A stretch of DNA of 64,000 nucleotides from Streptomyces sp. NRRL F-2580 (lineage in GTDB: Bacteria; Actinomycetota; Actinomycetes; Streptomycetales; Streptomycetaceae). Of the stretch, positions 1 to 11,972 are shown piece by piece. Below the pieces are notes generated by a model. The model was not told the DNA's origin. It searched no databases and saw nothing but the letters and a program-made list of their open reading frames with translations. The position numbers were made by a program, and so were the translations under genes. The DNA lies in contig NZ_JOIR01000005.1 in the NCBI RefSeq assembly GCF_000720115.1, positions 62,001 through 126,000 of the forward strand, given 5' to 3'. Numbering within the stretch: position 1 is the stretch's first letter; each line of letters opens with the position of its first letter.

Positions 1-311
1 CCCAGCTCGCCGAAGCCCGGCACGAGGCCGCGCGCCTGCGCCAGGAAGCGCTGGAGCAGGGCACTGCGCTCAAGGAAGAACTGCGCGCAGAGGGCCAGCG
101 GCAGCGTGAGGAGATCATCGCTGCCGGTCACGCCCAGATCGCGGCGGACCGCAAGGCCGCTTCCCAGTCGCTGCGTCAGGACGTGGGCAAGCTCGCCACC
201 GACCTGGCCGGAAAGCTCGTCGGCGAGTCCCTTGAGGACCACGCCCGGCAGAGCCGCACGATCGACCGCTTCCTCAGCGAGCTTGAGGAGAAGGCCGAGG
301 CGGCCCGATGA
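1..311 (+). CDS. atpF: ATP synthase F0 subunit b, C-terminal part
   Basis: The reading frame enters at position 3 and runs to a TGA at 309-311. The start lies outside the window, so only about 102 C-terminal residues are present. They form one long charged alpha-helix with heavy Ala, Glu, Arg and Gln content and no membrane segment. This is the peripheral-stalk and delta-binding part of subunit b; its N-terminal membrane anchor must lie upstream. The stop overlaps the atpH start (ATGA), which indicates translational coupling. Identity rests on the helical pattern and on its place directly before atpH, atpA, atpG, atpD and atpC. Confidence 0.95.
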   Translation, partial: QLAEARHEAARLRQEALEQGTALKEELRAEGQRQREEIIAAGHAQIAADRKAASQSLRQDVGKLATDLAGKLVGESLEDHARQSRTIDRFLSELEEKAEAAR

Positions 312-1123
312 ACGGAGCGAGCCGCGAGGCGCTGGCCTCCGCGCGTGAGCGTCTCGACGCGCTGACGGACAACACGTCCGTCGACGCGGCGAAGCTCGCC
401 GGTGAGCTGGCTGCCGTCACCGCGCTGCTCGACCGTGAGGTCTCGCTGCGTCGGGTCCTCACCGACCCGGCGCAGTCCGGCGAGGCCAAGGCCGAGCTGG
501 CCGGGCGGCTGCTCGGCGGCCAGGTCGGCGGGGAGACCCTCGATCTGGTGTCCGGCATGGTCCGGTCCCGCTGGTCGCAGTCCCGCGACCTGGTGGACTC
601 GCTGGAGGAGCTGGCGGCCACCGCCGACCTCACGGCGGCCCAGCAGGGCGGCGCGCTCGACAACGTCGAGGACGAGGTGTTCCGGTTCGGCCGGATCGTC
701 TCCTCGAGCACCGAGCTGCGTTCCGCGCTGACCGACCGCGCGGCCACCGCCTCCGCCAAGAGCGAGCTGCTGCGCAGCCTGCTCGGCGGCAAGGTGAACG
801 CCGTCACCGAGCGCCTGGTGATCCGTCTTGTCACGCACCCGCGTGGACGTAGCCTGGAAGCGGGACTCGAGTCCCTTTCCAAGCTCGCCGCCGAGCGCCG
901 TGACCGCATGGTCGCCACCGTGACCAGCGCGGTTCCGCTCAGCGACGTGCAGAAGGCACGCCTCGGCGCGGTGCTGGCCAAGCTGTACGGCCGCCAGATG
1001 CACCTGAACCTCGACGTGGACCCCGAGGTCCTCGGCGGGATCTCGGTGCGAGTCGGCGACGAGGTCATCGACGGCACCATCGCGGACCGCCTCGCAGAGG
1101 CGTCCCGCCGCATGGCCGGCTGA
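308..1123 (+). CDS. atpH: ATP synthase F1 subunit delta
   Basis: The 271-residue product is the delta (OSCP-type) subunit, which joins the F1 head to the b-subunit stalk. It is longer than the roughly 180 residues of enterobacterial delta, as is usual in Streptomyces. The C-terminal part has the family pattern ending near VDPEVLGGISVRVGDEVIDG, followed by a short helix (DRLAEASRRMAG). The ATG at 308 overlaps the atpF stop by four bases. A 129-nt gap with a GC-rich hairpin separates it from atpA, the largest break between atpF and atpD. Confidence 0.96.
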   Translation: MNGASREALASARERLDALTDNTSVDAAKLAGELAAVTALLDREVSLRRVLTDPAQSGEAKAELAGRLLGGQVGGETLDLVSGMVRSRWSQSRDLVDSLEELAATADLTAAQQGGALDNVEDEVFRFGRIVSSSTELRSALTDRAATASAKSELLRSLLGGKVNAVTERLVIRLVTHPRGRSLEAGLESLSKLAAERRDRMVATVTSAVPLSDVQKARLGAVLAKLYGRQMHLNLDVDPEVLGGISVRVGDEVIDGTIADRLAEASRRMAG

Positions 1124-1190
1124 CCAGCCACCAAAAGAACAAAGCATTCCTAGCGGCCCGGTTGGGCCGTGCAGAACTTGCAGAAGATTC

Positions 1191-1207
1191 CTGGGGGTCG
1201 CCCCCAG
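1191..1207 (+). promoter_or_regulatory. Hairpin in the atpH-atpA intergenic region
   Basis: A 7-bp perfect stem (CTGGGGG, loop TCG, CCCCCAG) lies 67 nt after the atpH stop and 46 nt before the atpA start. No T-tract follows, so it is unlikely to be a strong terminator. It may act as an mRNA processing or stability element upstream of the three-copy alpha subunit; that role is inference. Confidence 0.5.
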
Positions 1208-1252
1208 ACCCCTAAGAAGCTTCAGGCCCAACAAGGAGAGCAGGGAACCCAG

Positions 1253-2848
1253 ATGGCGGAGCTCACGATCCGGCCGGAGGAGATCCGGGACGCACTGGAG
1301 AACTTTGTCCAGTCGTACCAGCCGGACGCGGCCTCGCGCGAGGAGGTCGGAACGGTCAGCGTTGCCGGCGACGGCATCGCGAAGGTGGAGGGCCTGCCCT
1401 CCGCCATGGCGAACGAGCTGCTGAAGTTCGAGGACGGCACCCTCGGTCTCGCCCTCAACCTCGAGGAGCGCGAGATCGGTGCGGTCGTCCTCGGCGAGTT
1501 CAGCGGTATCGAGGAGGGCCAGCCGGTGCAGCGCACCGGTGAGGTGCTCTCCGTCGGCGTCGGCGAGGGCTACCTCGGCCGCGTCGTCGACCCGCTCGGC
1601 AACCCGATCGACGGTCTCGGCGAGATCGCGACCGAAGGCCGCCGCGCCCTCGAGCTGCAGGCCCCCGGCGTCATGGTCCGCAAGTCGGTCCACGAGCCGA
1701 TGCAGACCGGCTACAAGGCCATCGACGCGATGGTCCCCGTCGGCCGCGGCCAGCGTCAGCTGATCATCGGTGACCGCCAGACGGGTAAGACCGCCCTGGC
1801 CGTCGACACGATCATCAACCAGCGCGACAACTGGCGCTCCGGCGACGTGAACAAGCAGGTTCGCTGCATCTACGTCGCCATCGGCCAGAAGGGCTCGACC
1901 ATCGCGTCCGTTCGCGGCGCCCTGGAAGACGCCGGCGCGCTCGAGTACACGACGATCGTCGCCGCCCCGGCGTCCGACCCGGCCGGCTTCAAGTACCTGG
2001 CGCCGTACACCGGTTCCGCCATCGGCCAGCACTGGATGTACGCCGGCAAGCACGTCCTGATCATCTTCGACGACCTGTCGAAGCAGGCCGACGCCTACCG
2101 CGCCGTGTCGCTGCTGCTGCGCCGCCCGCCGGGCCGTGAGGCCTACCCGGGTGACGTCTTCTACCTGCACTCCCGTCTGCTGGAGCGCTGCGCGAAGCTG
2201 TCCGACGACATGGGTGCCGGTTCGATGACCGGTCTGCCGATCGTCGAGACCAAGGCGAACGACGTGTCGGCGTTCATCCCGACCAACGTCATCTCCATCA
2301 CCGACGGCCAGTGCTTCCTTGAGTCCGACCTGTTCAACGCGGGCCAGCGCCCGGCGCTGAACGTCGGTATCTCGGTCTCCCGTGTCGGTGGCTCCGCCCA
2401 GCACAAGGCCATGAAGCAGGTTTCCGGCCGTCTGCGCCTGGACCTCGCCCAGTACCGTGAGCTGGAGGCGTTCGCCGCCTTCGGTTCCGACCTGGACGCC
2501 GCGTCGAAGGCCGCGCTGGAGCGAGGCAAGCGTCTGGTCGAGCTGCTGAAGCAGGGCCAGTACCAGCCGATGCCCGTCGAGGAGCAGGTCATCTCCGTCT
2601 GGGCCGGTACCACCGGCAAGATGGACGACGTCCCGGTCAACGACATCCGTCGCTTCGAGTCGGAGCTGCTGGAGCACCTGCGCCGCGAGCGCAAGGACCT
2701 CCTCACCTCCATCGCCGACGGCGGCAAGATGTCGGACGACACCCTGACGTCGATCGCGGACGCCATCGCTTCCTTCAAGCGCCAGTTCGAGACCTCGGAC
2801 GGCAAGCTCCTGGGCGAGGACGCACCGGCCGTCAACGTCTCCAAGTGA
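1253..2848 (+). CDS. atpA: ATP synthase F1 subunit alpha
   Basis: The 531-residue alpha subunit forms the catalytic hexamer with beta and carries the non-catalytic nucleotide site. The P-loop GDRQTGKT is at residues 173-180, and the family landmarks [10 protein letters not shown] and [20 protein letters not shown] are present. The frame is open from a GTG at 1169, but I chose ATG 1253 because AAGGAGAG lies 12 nt upstream and the encoded start ([11 protein letters not shown]) is the standard one. The gene is followed after 20 nt by atpG. Confidence 0.98.
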   Translation: MAELTIRPEEIRDALENFVQSYQPDAASREEVGTVSVAGDGIAKVEGLPSAMANELLKFEDGTLGLALNLEEREIGAVVLGEFSGIEEGQPVQRTGEVLSVGVGEGYLGRVVDPLGNPIDGLGEIATEGRRALELQAPGVMVRKSVHEPMQTGYKAIDAMVPVGRGQRQLIIGDRQTGKTALAVDTIINQRDNWRSGDVNKQVRCIYVAIGQKGSTIASVRGALEDAGALEYTTIVAAPASDPAGFKYLAPYTGSAIGQHWMYAGKHVLIIFDDLSKQADAYRAVSLLLRRPPGREAYPGDVFYLHSRLLERCAKLSDDMGAGSMTGLPIVETKANDVSAFIPTNVISITDGQCFLESDLFNAGQRPALNVGISVSRVGGSAQHKAMKQVSGRLRLDLAQYRELEAFAAFGSDLDAASKAALERGKRLVELLKQGQYQPMPVEEQVISVWAGTTGKMDDVPVNDIRRFESELLEHLRRERKDLLTSIADGGKMSDDTLTSIADAIASFKRQFETSDGKLLGEDAPAVNVSK

Positions 2849-2868
2849 CGACGGAAGGGACCTGACTC

Positions 2869-5228
<2,360 letters not shown>

Positions 5229-5272
5229 TCCGGCGCGCTCCGCGAGGGGCGCATCCGGTTCGACGGTTCGAC

Positions 5273-5303
5273 GGAGAGGGGCGGGTGTGTCCCGTCCCTC
5301 TCC
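5273..5303 (+). terminator. Strong hairpin between atpD and atpC
   Basis: GGAGAGGGGCGGG pairs with CCCGTCCCTCTCC across a 5-nt loop, giving a 13-bp stem with one G-U pair. It starts 45 nt after the atpD stop. There is no T-run, so it may be a partial (Rho-type or attenuating) terminator or a processing site. A TAGAAT sequence follows at 5313-5318 and could be a -10 element for separate atpC transcription. Confidence 0.5.
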
Positions 5304-5328
5304 CCACGCCCATTAGAATTTGACCCAA

Positions 5329-5350
5329 CACCCGGCTGACCCGCCGGGTG
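5329..5350 (+). promoter_or_regulatory. Hairpin next to the atpC ribosome-binding site
   Basis: CACCCGGC pairs perfectly with GCCGGGTG over a 6-nt loop. The 3' arm ends 7 nt before the CGAGGAG Shine-Dalgarno of atpC, so folding could affect initiation at the weak TTG start. Confidence 0.45.
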
Positions 5351-5368
5351 GTGACCCGAGGAGCCACC

Positions 5369-5740
5369 TTGGCTGCTGAGCTGCACGTCGAGCTGGTCGC
5401 GGCGGACCGCAATGTCTGGTCCGGCGAGGCCACCCTTGTTGTCGCCCGCACCACGTCCGGCGACATCGGCGTCATGCCCGGTCACCAGCCGCTTCTCGGT
5501 GTGCTGGAATCGGGCCCTGTGACCATCCGCACCAGCGAGGGCGGCACTGTCGTCGCCGCGGTGCACGGCGGTTTCATCTCGTTCGCGGACAACAAGCTGT
5601 CCCTGCTGGCCGAGATCGCCGAGCTCGCGGACGAGATTGACGTCCAGCGTGCGGAGCGGGCACTGGAGCGCGCGAAGGCGGAGGCGGACGCCGCCGCCGA
5701 GCGTCGCGCTGATGTCCGGCTGCGCGCCGTAACGGGCTGA
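5369..5740 (+). CDS. atpC: ATP synthase F1 subunit epsilon
   Basis: The 123-residue epsilon subunit is the central-stalk regulatory subunit. The N-terminal beta-sandwich is recognisable from GDIGVMPGHQPLLGVLESGPV, and the C-terminal helical hairpin from ELADEIDVQRAERALERAKAEADAAAERR. The frame opens earlier at a GTG (5348), but the TTG at 5369 sits 5 nt after CGAGGAG and yields the standard MAAELHVELVAADR start. A TTG start behind a hairpin may lower expression to the single copy needed per enzyme; this is inference. Confidence 0.95.
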   Translation: MAAELHVELVAADRNVWSGEATLVVARTTSGDIGVMPGHQPLLGVLESGPVTIRTSEGGTVVAAVHGGFISFADNKLSLLAEIAELADEIDVQRAERALERAKAEADAAAERRADVRLRAVTG

Positions 5741-5798
5741 ATGCCCGTCGGAGTTTGAACCGCTGAGTACCGGGGGGCGACCGTCGGTACCCGGCAGA

Positions 5799-5867
5799 CC
5801 TCAGCCGCGGTCCGTTCTGGAATTTTCCAGACCGGGTCGCGGCTGAGGCGATGCAGGTCGTTTTTTT
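5799..5867 (+). terminator. Terminator of the atp operon
   Basis: CCTCAGCCGCG (5799-5809) pairs with CGCGGCTGAGG (5838-5848), and an inner TCTGGAA/TTCCAGA stem stacks on top. A run of seven T follows at 5861-5867. This is the most conventional intrinsic terminator in the window and closes the ATP synthase operon 60 nt after atpC. Confidence 0.85.
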
Positions 5868-5898
5868 CTCATGCGGTATTCGATGAGCGAGGAGGTCG

Positions 5899-6351
5899 GT
5901 GAAGATGCTCCTCGCTCTGCTTGTGAGCGGCCTGGTGGTAGCCCTGGTGGTGATCGGGCTGTTTGTCTTCGGGCTGCGCCGCAGGCTCATCCAGCGGTCC
6001 GGCGGGACCTTCGACTGCAGCATGCGCTGGGGCGTGGCCGACAAGCCCGACGTCTCCGGCAAGGGCTGGGTGTACGGGGTCGCGCGCTACAGCGGTGACC
6101 GGATCGAATGGTTCCGGGTCTTCTCGTACTCCCACCGGCCGCGCCGGCTGCTGGAGCGGTCCTCCATCGAGGTCGTCGCCCGCCGCGCCCCGGAGGGCGA
6201 GGAGGAGCTGGCCCTGCTCTCCGACGCCGTCGTGCTCGGCTGTCTCCACCGGGGGACCCGCCTGGAGCTGGCGATGAGCGAGGACGCGCTGACCGGATTC
6301 CTGGCCTGGCTGGAGGCGGCGCCTCCCGGCCAACGGGTGAATGTTGCCTAA
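5899..6351 (+). CDS. DUF2550 family membrane protein
   Basis: The 150-residue protein has one N-terminal membrane segment (about residues 3-25, MKMLLALLVSGLVVALVVIG onward) followed by a basic stretch (LRRRLIQR). The soluble domain contains WGVADKPDVSGKGWVYGVARY and the family pattern around SYSHRPRRLLERSSIEVVARR. DUF2550 proteins regularly follow atpC in actinobacteria; the function is unknown. The GTG start at 5899 has GAGGAGG upstream. The gene lies after the atp terminator, so it probably has its own transcript. Its stop codon lies inside the first unit of a 64-bp tandem repeat. Confidence 0.85.
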   Translation: MKMLLALLVSGLVVALVVIGLFVFGLRRRLIQRSGGTFDCSMRWGVADKPDVSGKGWVYGVARYSGDRIEWFRVFSYSHRPRRLLERSSIEVVARRAPEGEEELALLSDAVVLGCLHRGTRLELAMSEDALTGFLAWLEAAPPGQRVNVA

Positions 6352-6484
6352 ATTCCTTTCCCGTTGGGTGGGGGTCCCCCCGGACGAAGTCTGGGGGAGG
6401 GTGAATGTTGCCTAAATTCCTTTCCCGTGGCGTGGGGGTCCCCCCGGACGAAGTCTGGGGGAGGGTGAATGTCGCCTGGGTTCC
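6337..6484 (+). repeat. 64-bp tandem repeat overlapping a gene end
   Basis: Two near-identical 64-bp units begin at 6337 and 6401, and a degenerate 20-bp third copy begins at 6465. Each full unit contains GTGAATGTTGCCTAAATTCC and a hairpin (CCCCCGGAC, loop GAA, GTCTGGGGG). That hairpin is a common Streptomyces intergenic element. The first unit includes the last codons and TAA of the DUF2550 gene, so the duplication arose from the gene's 3' end. Confidence 0.85.
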
Positions 6485-6511
6485 GGTGGCCTGAGGCCTT
6501 CAGGACGTGAA

Positions 6512-6551
6512 GAAGCCGGGGAGACGGGGGCGGACCCGTCTCCCCGGCTTC
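6512..6551. terminator. Bidirectional terminator between DUF2550 gene and chiC
   Basis: A perfect 17-bp stem (GAAGCCGGGGAGACGGG and its complement) with a 6-nt loop lies between the convergent DUF2550 gene and chiC. It sits 8 bp beyond the chiC stop and can serve both strands. Confidence 0.85.
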
Positions 6552-6559
6552 CGTCCTTC

Positions 6560-8413
<1,854 letters not shown>

Positions 8414-8525
8414 GGGTGATCCTCCGTAGGTCCGTCTCGGTCGTGGGGGACCTCGACATGGGGGTGGGACCTGCGCCGCCCGTGAGCACGCTTTGTCATG
8501 GCACGCTCACCACAGTGTTGCGGCG

Positions 8526-8567
8526 AGCGTAGAAAGGTCTGGACCAACCGTCAAGAGGTCCAGACCG
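8526..8567 (-). promoter_or_regulatory. chiC promoter with chitinase-type repeats
   Basis: On the minus strand a -35 TTGACG (8549-8554), a 17-bp spacer and a -10 TACGCT (8526-8531) form a good promoter. Two 12-bp boxes overlap it: TGGTCCAGACCT (8535-8546), inside the spacer, and CGGTCTGGACCT (8556-8567), just upstream of the -35. Their centres are 21 bp apart. The first is identical to the direct repeat described for Streptomyces chitinase promoters, which mediates chitin induction and glucose repression and resembles DasR sites. Here the second copy is in inverted form. Confidence 0.8.
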
Positions 8568-8596
8568 GTACGCGCGCGGCCGCCCCGGGGCCGGAC

Positions 8597-9250
8597 CTAT
8601 ATCCCCAACTCCTGCGCCAAGACCGCGGCTTGGAGTCGGCTGCGCAGTTCCAGCTTGCCGAGCAGGCGGCTGACGTGCGTCTTCGCCGTCGCCTCGGCCA
8701 TCTCCAGCCGCTGGGCGATCTCCGCGTTCGACAGGCCCTCGCCCAGCGCGCTCAGCACCTCCCGCTCCCGCGGGGTCAGGGAGGCCACCGCCGCGGCCGT
8801 CTCCGGCGCCGGGGTGGCCCGCGCCGGCCGGGGCGCCGCGAACTCGGCGATCAGCCGCCTGGTCACCGCCGGGGCGATCAGGCCCTCCCCGCGCGCGACC
8901 GTCCGTACCGCCCCGATCAGCTCCGCCGCGTCCGCGTTCTTCAGGAGGAAGCCCGCGGCCCCCGCCCGCAGCGCCCCGAAGACGTACTCGTCGAGGTCGA
9001 ACGTGGTCAGTACCAGCACATCGGCCAGCCCCTCCGCGACCACCTGACGCGTGGCGGACACCCCGTCGAGCCGGGGCATCTGGACGTCCATGAGGACGAG
9101 GTCCGGCCGCAGCTCCCGGGCCAGGCGCACCGCCTCCTCCCCGTCGCCGGCCTCGCCCACCACCTCGACGTCCCCCGCGCTGCGCAGGATGAGCACCAGC
9201 CCGGCCCGTACCGCGCTCTGGTCCTCCGCCACCACCACCCGGATGGTCAT
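8597..9250 (-). CDS. chiR: LuxR/NarL-type response regulator next to chiC
   Basis: The 217-residue response regulator has a receiver domain (about 3-120) with an acidic pocket (AED near residues 8-10) and phospho-acceptor Asp55 in LVLMDVQMP. A LuxR-type HTH follows (about 150-215, LTPREREVLSALGEGLSNAEIA). I chose ATG 9250 because it overlaps the kinase stop (ATGA) and begins directly with the receiver strand MTIRVVVAED. The pair with ChiS matches the ChiR/ChiS system reported to control chiC in S. coelicolor; the symbol rests on that synteny. Confidence 0.85.
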   Translation of the reverse strand: MTIRVVVAEDQSAVRAGLVLILRSAGDVEVVGEAGDGEEAVRLARELRPDLVLMDVQMPRLDGVSATRQVVAEGLADVLVLTTFDLDEYVFGALRAGAAGFLLKNADAAELIGAVRTVARGEGLIAPAVTRRLIAEFAAPRPARATPAPETAAAVASLTPREREVLSALGEGLSNAEIAQRLEMAEATAKTHVSRLLGKLELRSRLQAAVLAQELGI

Positions 9251-10464
9251 GCCTCCACCGCCTTCTCCTCCGCGGGCAGTGTCGCCCGCACCTGCCACAC
9301 CGCGCCGGACCGGCCCGCCGCGAACTCTCCGCCCAGCAGCTCCGTCCGCTCCCGCATGCCGATCAGACCCGCCCCGGAGCCGGGGGCGCGGGGGCCGGGC
9401 CGCTCGCCGTACGGGGAGTCCACCGCCACGGTCAGCAGTCCGTCGGCGCGTGCCACAAGGACCGTGACCGTGCCCGGGGCGGCGTGCTTGAGCGCGTTGG
9501 TGAGCGATTCCTGCACGATCCGGTACGCGGCCAGCTCCACGGGGGCCGCCGCCGGCTCCCCGGACGGCCGCTCGTCGTGGAGCACGAACGTCAGCCCGCT
9601 CGCCGAGCCGTTGGTCCCGGCCTGCGCGACCAGGGCGTCCAGGCCGTCCAGCGAGGGCACGGCGACCGGCTCCTGGCCGCCCCCGGCATCCCGCAGCAGC
9701 CCGATCAGACGCCGCATTTCGGCCAGCCCCTGCACGCTGTTCTCGCGGATCACGCCGAGCGCGTCGCGGCTGGTCGCGGCCGTGTCGATGGAGAGCGCGG
9801 CGGTGGAGTGGATGGCGATGGCGGAGAGGTGGTTGGCCACCATGTCGTGGAGCTCCCGGGCCATCCGGGCGCGCTCGGCGGCCACGGCCTGGGTGCGGTC
9901 CATCTCGGCCAGCAGCGCGGTCTGCTCCGCGCGCAGCCGGGCGGCCACGGCGGCCTCGCGGTGGTTGCGCAGGGTGGCGCCGGTCAGCGCCGGGCCGAAG
10001 CTCACGATGCCGGTGACCGCGCCGATCAGCAGGGCCTGCGGGGTGCGCAGCCAGGCCAGCGAGGCGATGGTGACCACGACGGTGATCAGGCCGGTGGTGA
10101 CCGGGAGCCGCCGGGCCATGGCCGGTTTTCCGTACACGACGGCGGCGTACATCAGGTCGGTGAAGATCACGACGGTGGCGAGGCTGCCGACCGTGAACTG
10201 GTCGGCGATCACCCCGAGGGTGCCGACGGCCAGGGTCAGATTCGGCTTGGTGCGGCGCAGCAGCTCCATCGCGCCGAGGGCCACGAGGGGGACCAGGGCC
10301 GCCCAGGCCGGCAGGAAGCCCCGGCCGGGGCTGCTGTAGACGCCGAGCGACCAGAAGACCAGGCCCGCGAGCACGCTGACCACCGCGAGGAGGACGTCGT
10401 CACGGTGGGGGCGCAGGCTCTTCGGGGTCACGGTCCCATCCAACAGGGTGCGTGGGCCGCGCAC
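9247..10464 (-). CDS. chiS: Two-component sensor histidine kinase next to chiC
   Basis: The 405-residue kinase has four to five N-terminal membrane segments (about 22-160) and a coiled linker. A HisKA_3 dimerisation helix carries the phospho-acceptor His206 in MARELHDMVANH. The HATPase domain includes IVQESLTNALKHA and GAGLIGMRER. No extracellular sensor domain is visible, so the signal is probably sensed in the membrane. The frame opens at GTG 10464; GTG 10431 (VTPKSLRPHRDD) is an equally plausible start, and neither has a strong ribosome site. It overlaps chiR by four bases. Confidence 0.85.
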   Translation of the reverse strand: MRGPRTLLDGTVTPKSLRPHRDDVLLAVVSVLAGLVFWSLGVYSSPGRGFLPAWAALVPLVALGAMELLRRTKPNLTLAVGTLGVIADQFTVGSLATVVIFTDLMYAAVVYGKPAMARRLPVTTGLITVVVTIASLAWLRTPQALLIGAVTGIVSFGPALTGATLRNHREAAVAARLRAEQTALLAEMDRTQAVAAERARMARELHDMVANHLSAIAIHSTAALSIDTAATSRDALGVIRENSVQGLAEMRRLIGLLRDAGGGQEPVAVPSLDGLDALVAQAGTNGSASGLTFVLHDERPSGEPAAAPVELAAYRIVQESLTNALKHAAPGTVTVLVARADGLLTVAVDSPYGERPGPRAPGSGAGLIGMRERTELLGGEFAAGRSGAVWQVRATLPAEEKAVEA

Positions 10465-10594
10465 GTCGGCGGAGGGGCCGAGGTGCGGCTACATCGAAGG
10501 GTGCAGGCCCACATGGTCAATGGCGACGACGAAACGGGCCCGGCGGGACGGGAGCCTGGAAGGGAACGGAGAACCCGAGCGGACGGAGAGTCCC

Positions 10595-11167
10595 ATGATC
10601 GTCGCGCTGATCATCGCCTGCGAGGTCGGCTTCTGGGTGCTGCTGGCGGCCGGACTGGCCCTGCGGTACCTCGCGAAGATGCCCAGGCTGGGGGCGGCGG
10701 TCCTGCTGTGCGAGCCCCTGATGGAGCTGGTCCTGCTGGTGGTCACCACGATCGACCTCAAGAACGGCGCCGAGCCGGACTGGAAGCACGGTCTGGCCGC
10801 GCTCTACATCGGCTACACCGTCGGCTACGGCCACTACACGATCAAGTGGCTCGACGGGCACGCCGCCCACCGGCTGGCCGGGGGCCCCAAGCCGGCCGGC
10901 GCCGGGTACGGGAAGGCGCGGGCCGTGCACGAGTGGAAGCTGTGGGTCCGTACCGTCGTCGCGGCCGCCGTCGCCCTCGGCCTGCTCCAGGTGGCCATCT
11001 GGTACGTCGGAGACGCGGGCGACGTCAGCTCGCTCAAGGCGTGGCAGTTCGGCGCCCTGCGCGCGGTCGGCATCCACGCCCTGGTCGCCGTCGCGTACAC
11101 GATCTGGCCGAAAAAGGCCCCCGCGGGCGTCGAGGAGCGGCCCGCACTGGCGAAGACCGGCCGATAG
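10595..11167 (+). CDS. Integral membrane protein of unknown function
   Basis: The 190-residue product has about four to five hydrophobic segments (residues 2-24, 30-50, 65-82, 118-140, 155-175). The loop between segments three and four is basic and charged (HAAHRLAGGPKPAGAGYGKARAVHEWK). ATG 10595 was chosen because ACGGAGAG precedes it and the first helix begins at once; the frame is open further upstream. I recognise no family. It is divergent from chiS and convergent with the cobalamin adenosyltransferase, with only 6 bp between the two stops. Confidence 0.75.
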   Translation: MIVALIIACEVGFWVLLAAGLALRYLAKMPRLGAAVLLCEPLMELVLLVVTTIDLKNGAEPDWKHGLAALYIGYTVGYGHYTIKWLDGHAAHRLAGGPKPAGAGYGKARAVHEWKLWVRTVVAAAVALGLLQVAIWYVGDAGDVSSLKAWQFGALRAVGIHALVAVAYTIWPKKAPAGVEERPALAKTGR

Positions 11168-11173
11168 CGCGCC

Positions 11174-11746
11174 CTACCGCTCGCCGCCCGGTACCCAGAG
11201 CACGTCACCGACCTCCTTGTTGGCCACCCGCGCCAGGATGAACAGGAGGTCGGAGAGGCGGTTCAGGTAGGTGGCGGTCAGCGGGTTCATCACCTCGCCG
11301 TGCACCTCCAGCGCCGCCCACGTCGAGCGCTCGGCGCGCCGGACCACCGTGCAGGCCTGGTGCAGCAGGGCCGCGCCGGGCGTGCCGCCGGGCAGGATGA
11401 AGCTGCGCAGCTTCTCCACCTGCTCCAGGAAGAGGTCGCAGTCCGCCTCCAGCTTGTCGATGTAGAACTGCTCCACCCGCAGCGGCGGGTACTCCGGCTT
11501 CTCGACCACCGGCGTGCACAGGTCGGCGCCCACGTCGAACAAGTCGTTCTGCACGCGGACCAGGACCTTCACGACCTCCGCCGGCAGCCCGCCGAGCGCG
11601 ATGGCCGTCCCGATGGCCGCGTTGGCCTCGTTGGCGTCGGCGTACGCGGAGATCCGCAGGTCGGTCTTGGCCGTGCGGCTCATGTCGCCGAGGGCGGTCG
11701 TGCCCGAGTCGCCGGTACGGGTGTAGATGCGCGTGAGGTTCACCAT
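11174..11746 (-). CDS. PduO-type cob(I)alamin adenosyltransferase
   Basis: The 190-residue enzyme transfers the adenosyl group of ATP to cob(I)alamin, making the AdoCbl needed by acyl-CoA mutases. PduO hallmarks are present: an N-terminal ATP-binding segment (IYTRTGDSGTTALGD), the mid-protein VRRAERSTWAAL, and the C-terminal NRLSDLLFILAR. The start ATG at 11746 has TACGCT exactly 6 nt upstream, so the mRNA is probably leaderless. AdoCbl users nearby are IcmA at 40.7 kb and, through MeaB, its protection system. Confidence 0.92.
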   Translation of the reverse strand: MVNLTRIYTRTGDSGTTALGDMSRTAKTDLRISAYADANEANAAIGTAIALGGLPAEVVKVLVRVQNDLFDVGADLCTPVVEKPEYPPLRVEQFYIDKLEADCDLFLEQVEKLRSFILPGGTPGAALLHQACTVVRRAERSTWAALEVHGEVMNPLTATYLNRLSDLLFILARVANKEVGDVLWVPGGER

Positions 11747-11752
11747 GCGGCC

Positions 11753-11758
11753 AGCGTA
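11753..11758 (-). promoter_or_regulatory. -10 element for leaderless adenosyltransferase mRNA
   Basis: TACGCT on the minus strand lies 6 nt before ATG 11746. This is the spacing seen when transcription starts at the initiation codon. Confidence 0.6.
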
Positions 11759-11972
11759 GACGGACCGCCTCCGGCCGCGGCGAGCCGGAGGACGGCTGAA
11801 CTGGAGGGCTGGGCACGGGTGCTGGGCCGTACCGGTGTGATGTCCGTCATCTGAGACGTGACGCGTGTTACTTCGCGGTCACACCGCACCGCCCGGACGC
11901 TAGTCTCCGCCGGAGTGGCTACGAGACCGTGCCGTATTTGAGACTGGTCATTTGAAGAACGTGGGGTGTGCA

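Noticed and set aside
176..2677. Minus-strand 833-codon open frame opposite atpH/atpA
   Set aside because: It is a GC-rich antisense shadow. The opposite strand encodes well-recognised ATP synthase subunits, and the antisense product has no domain.
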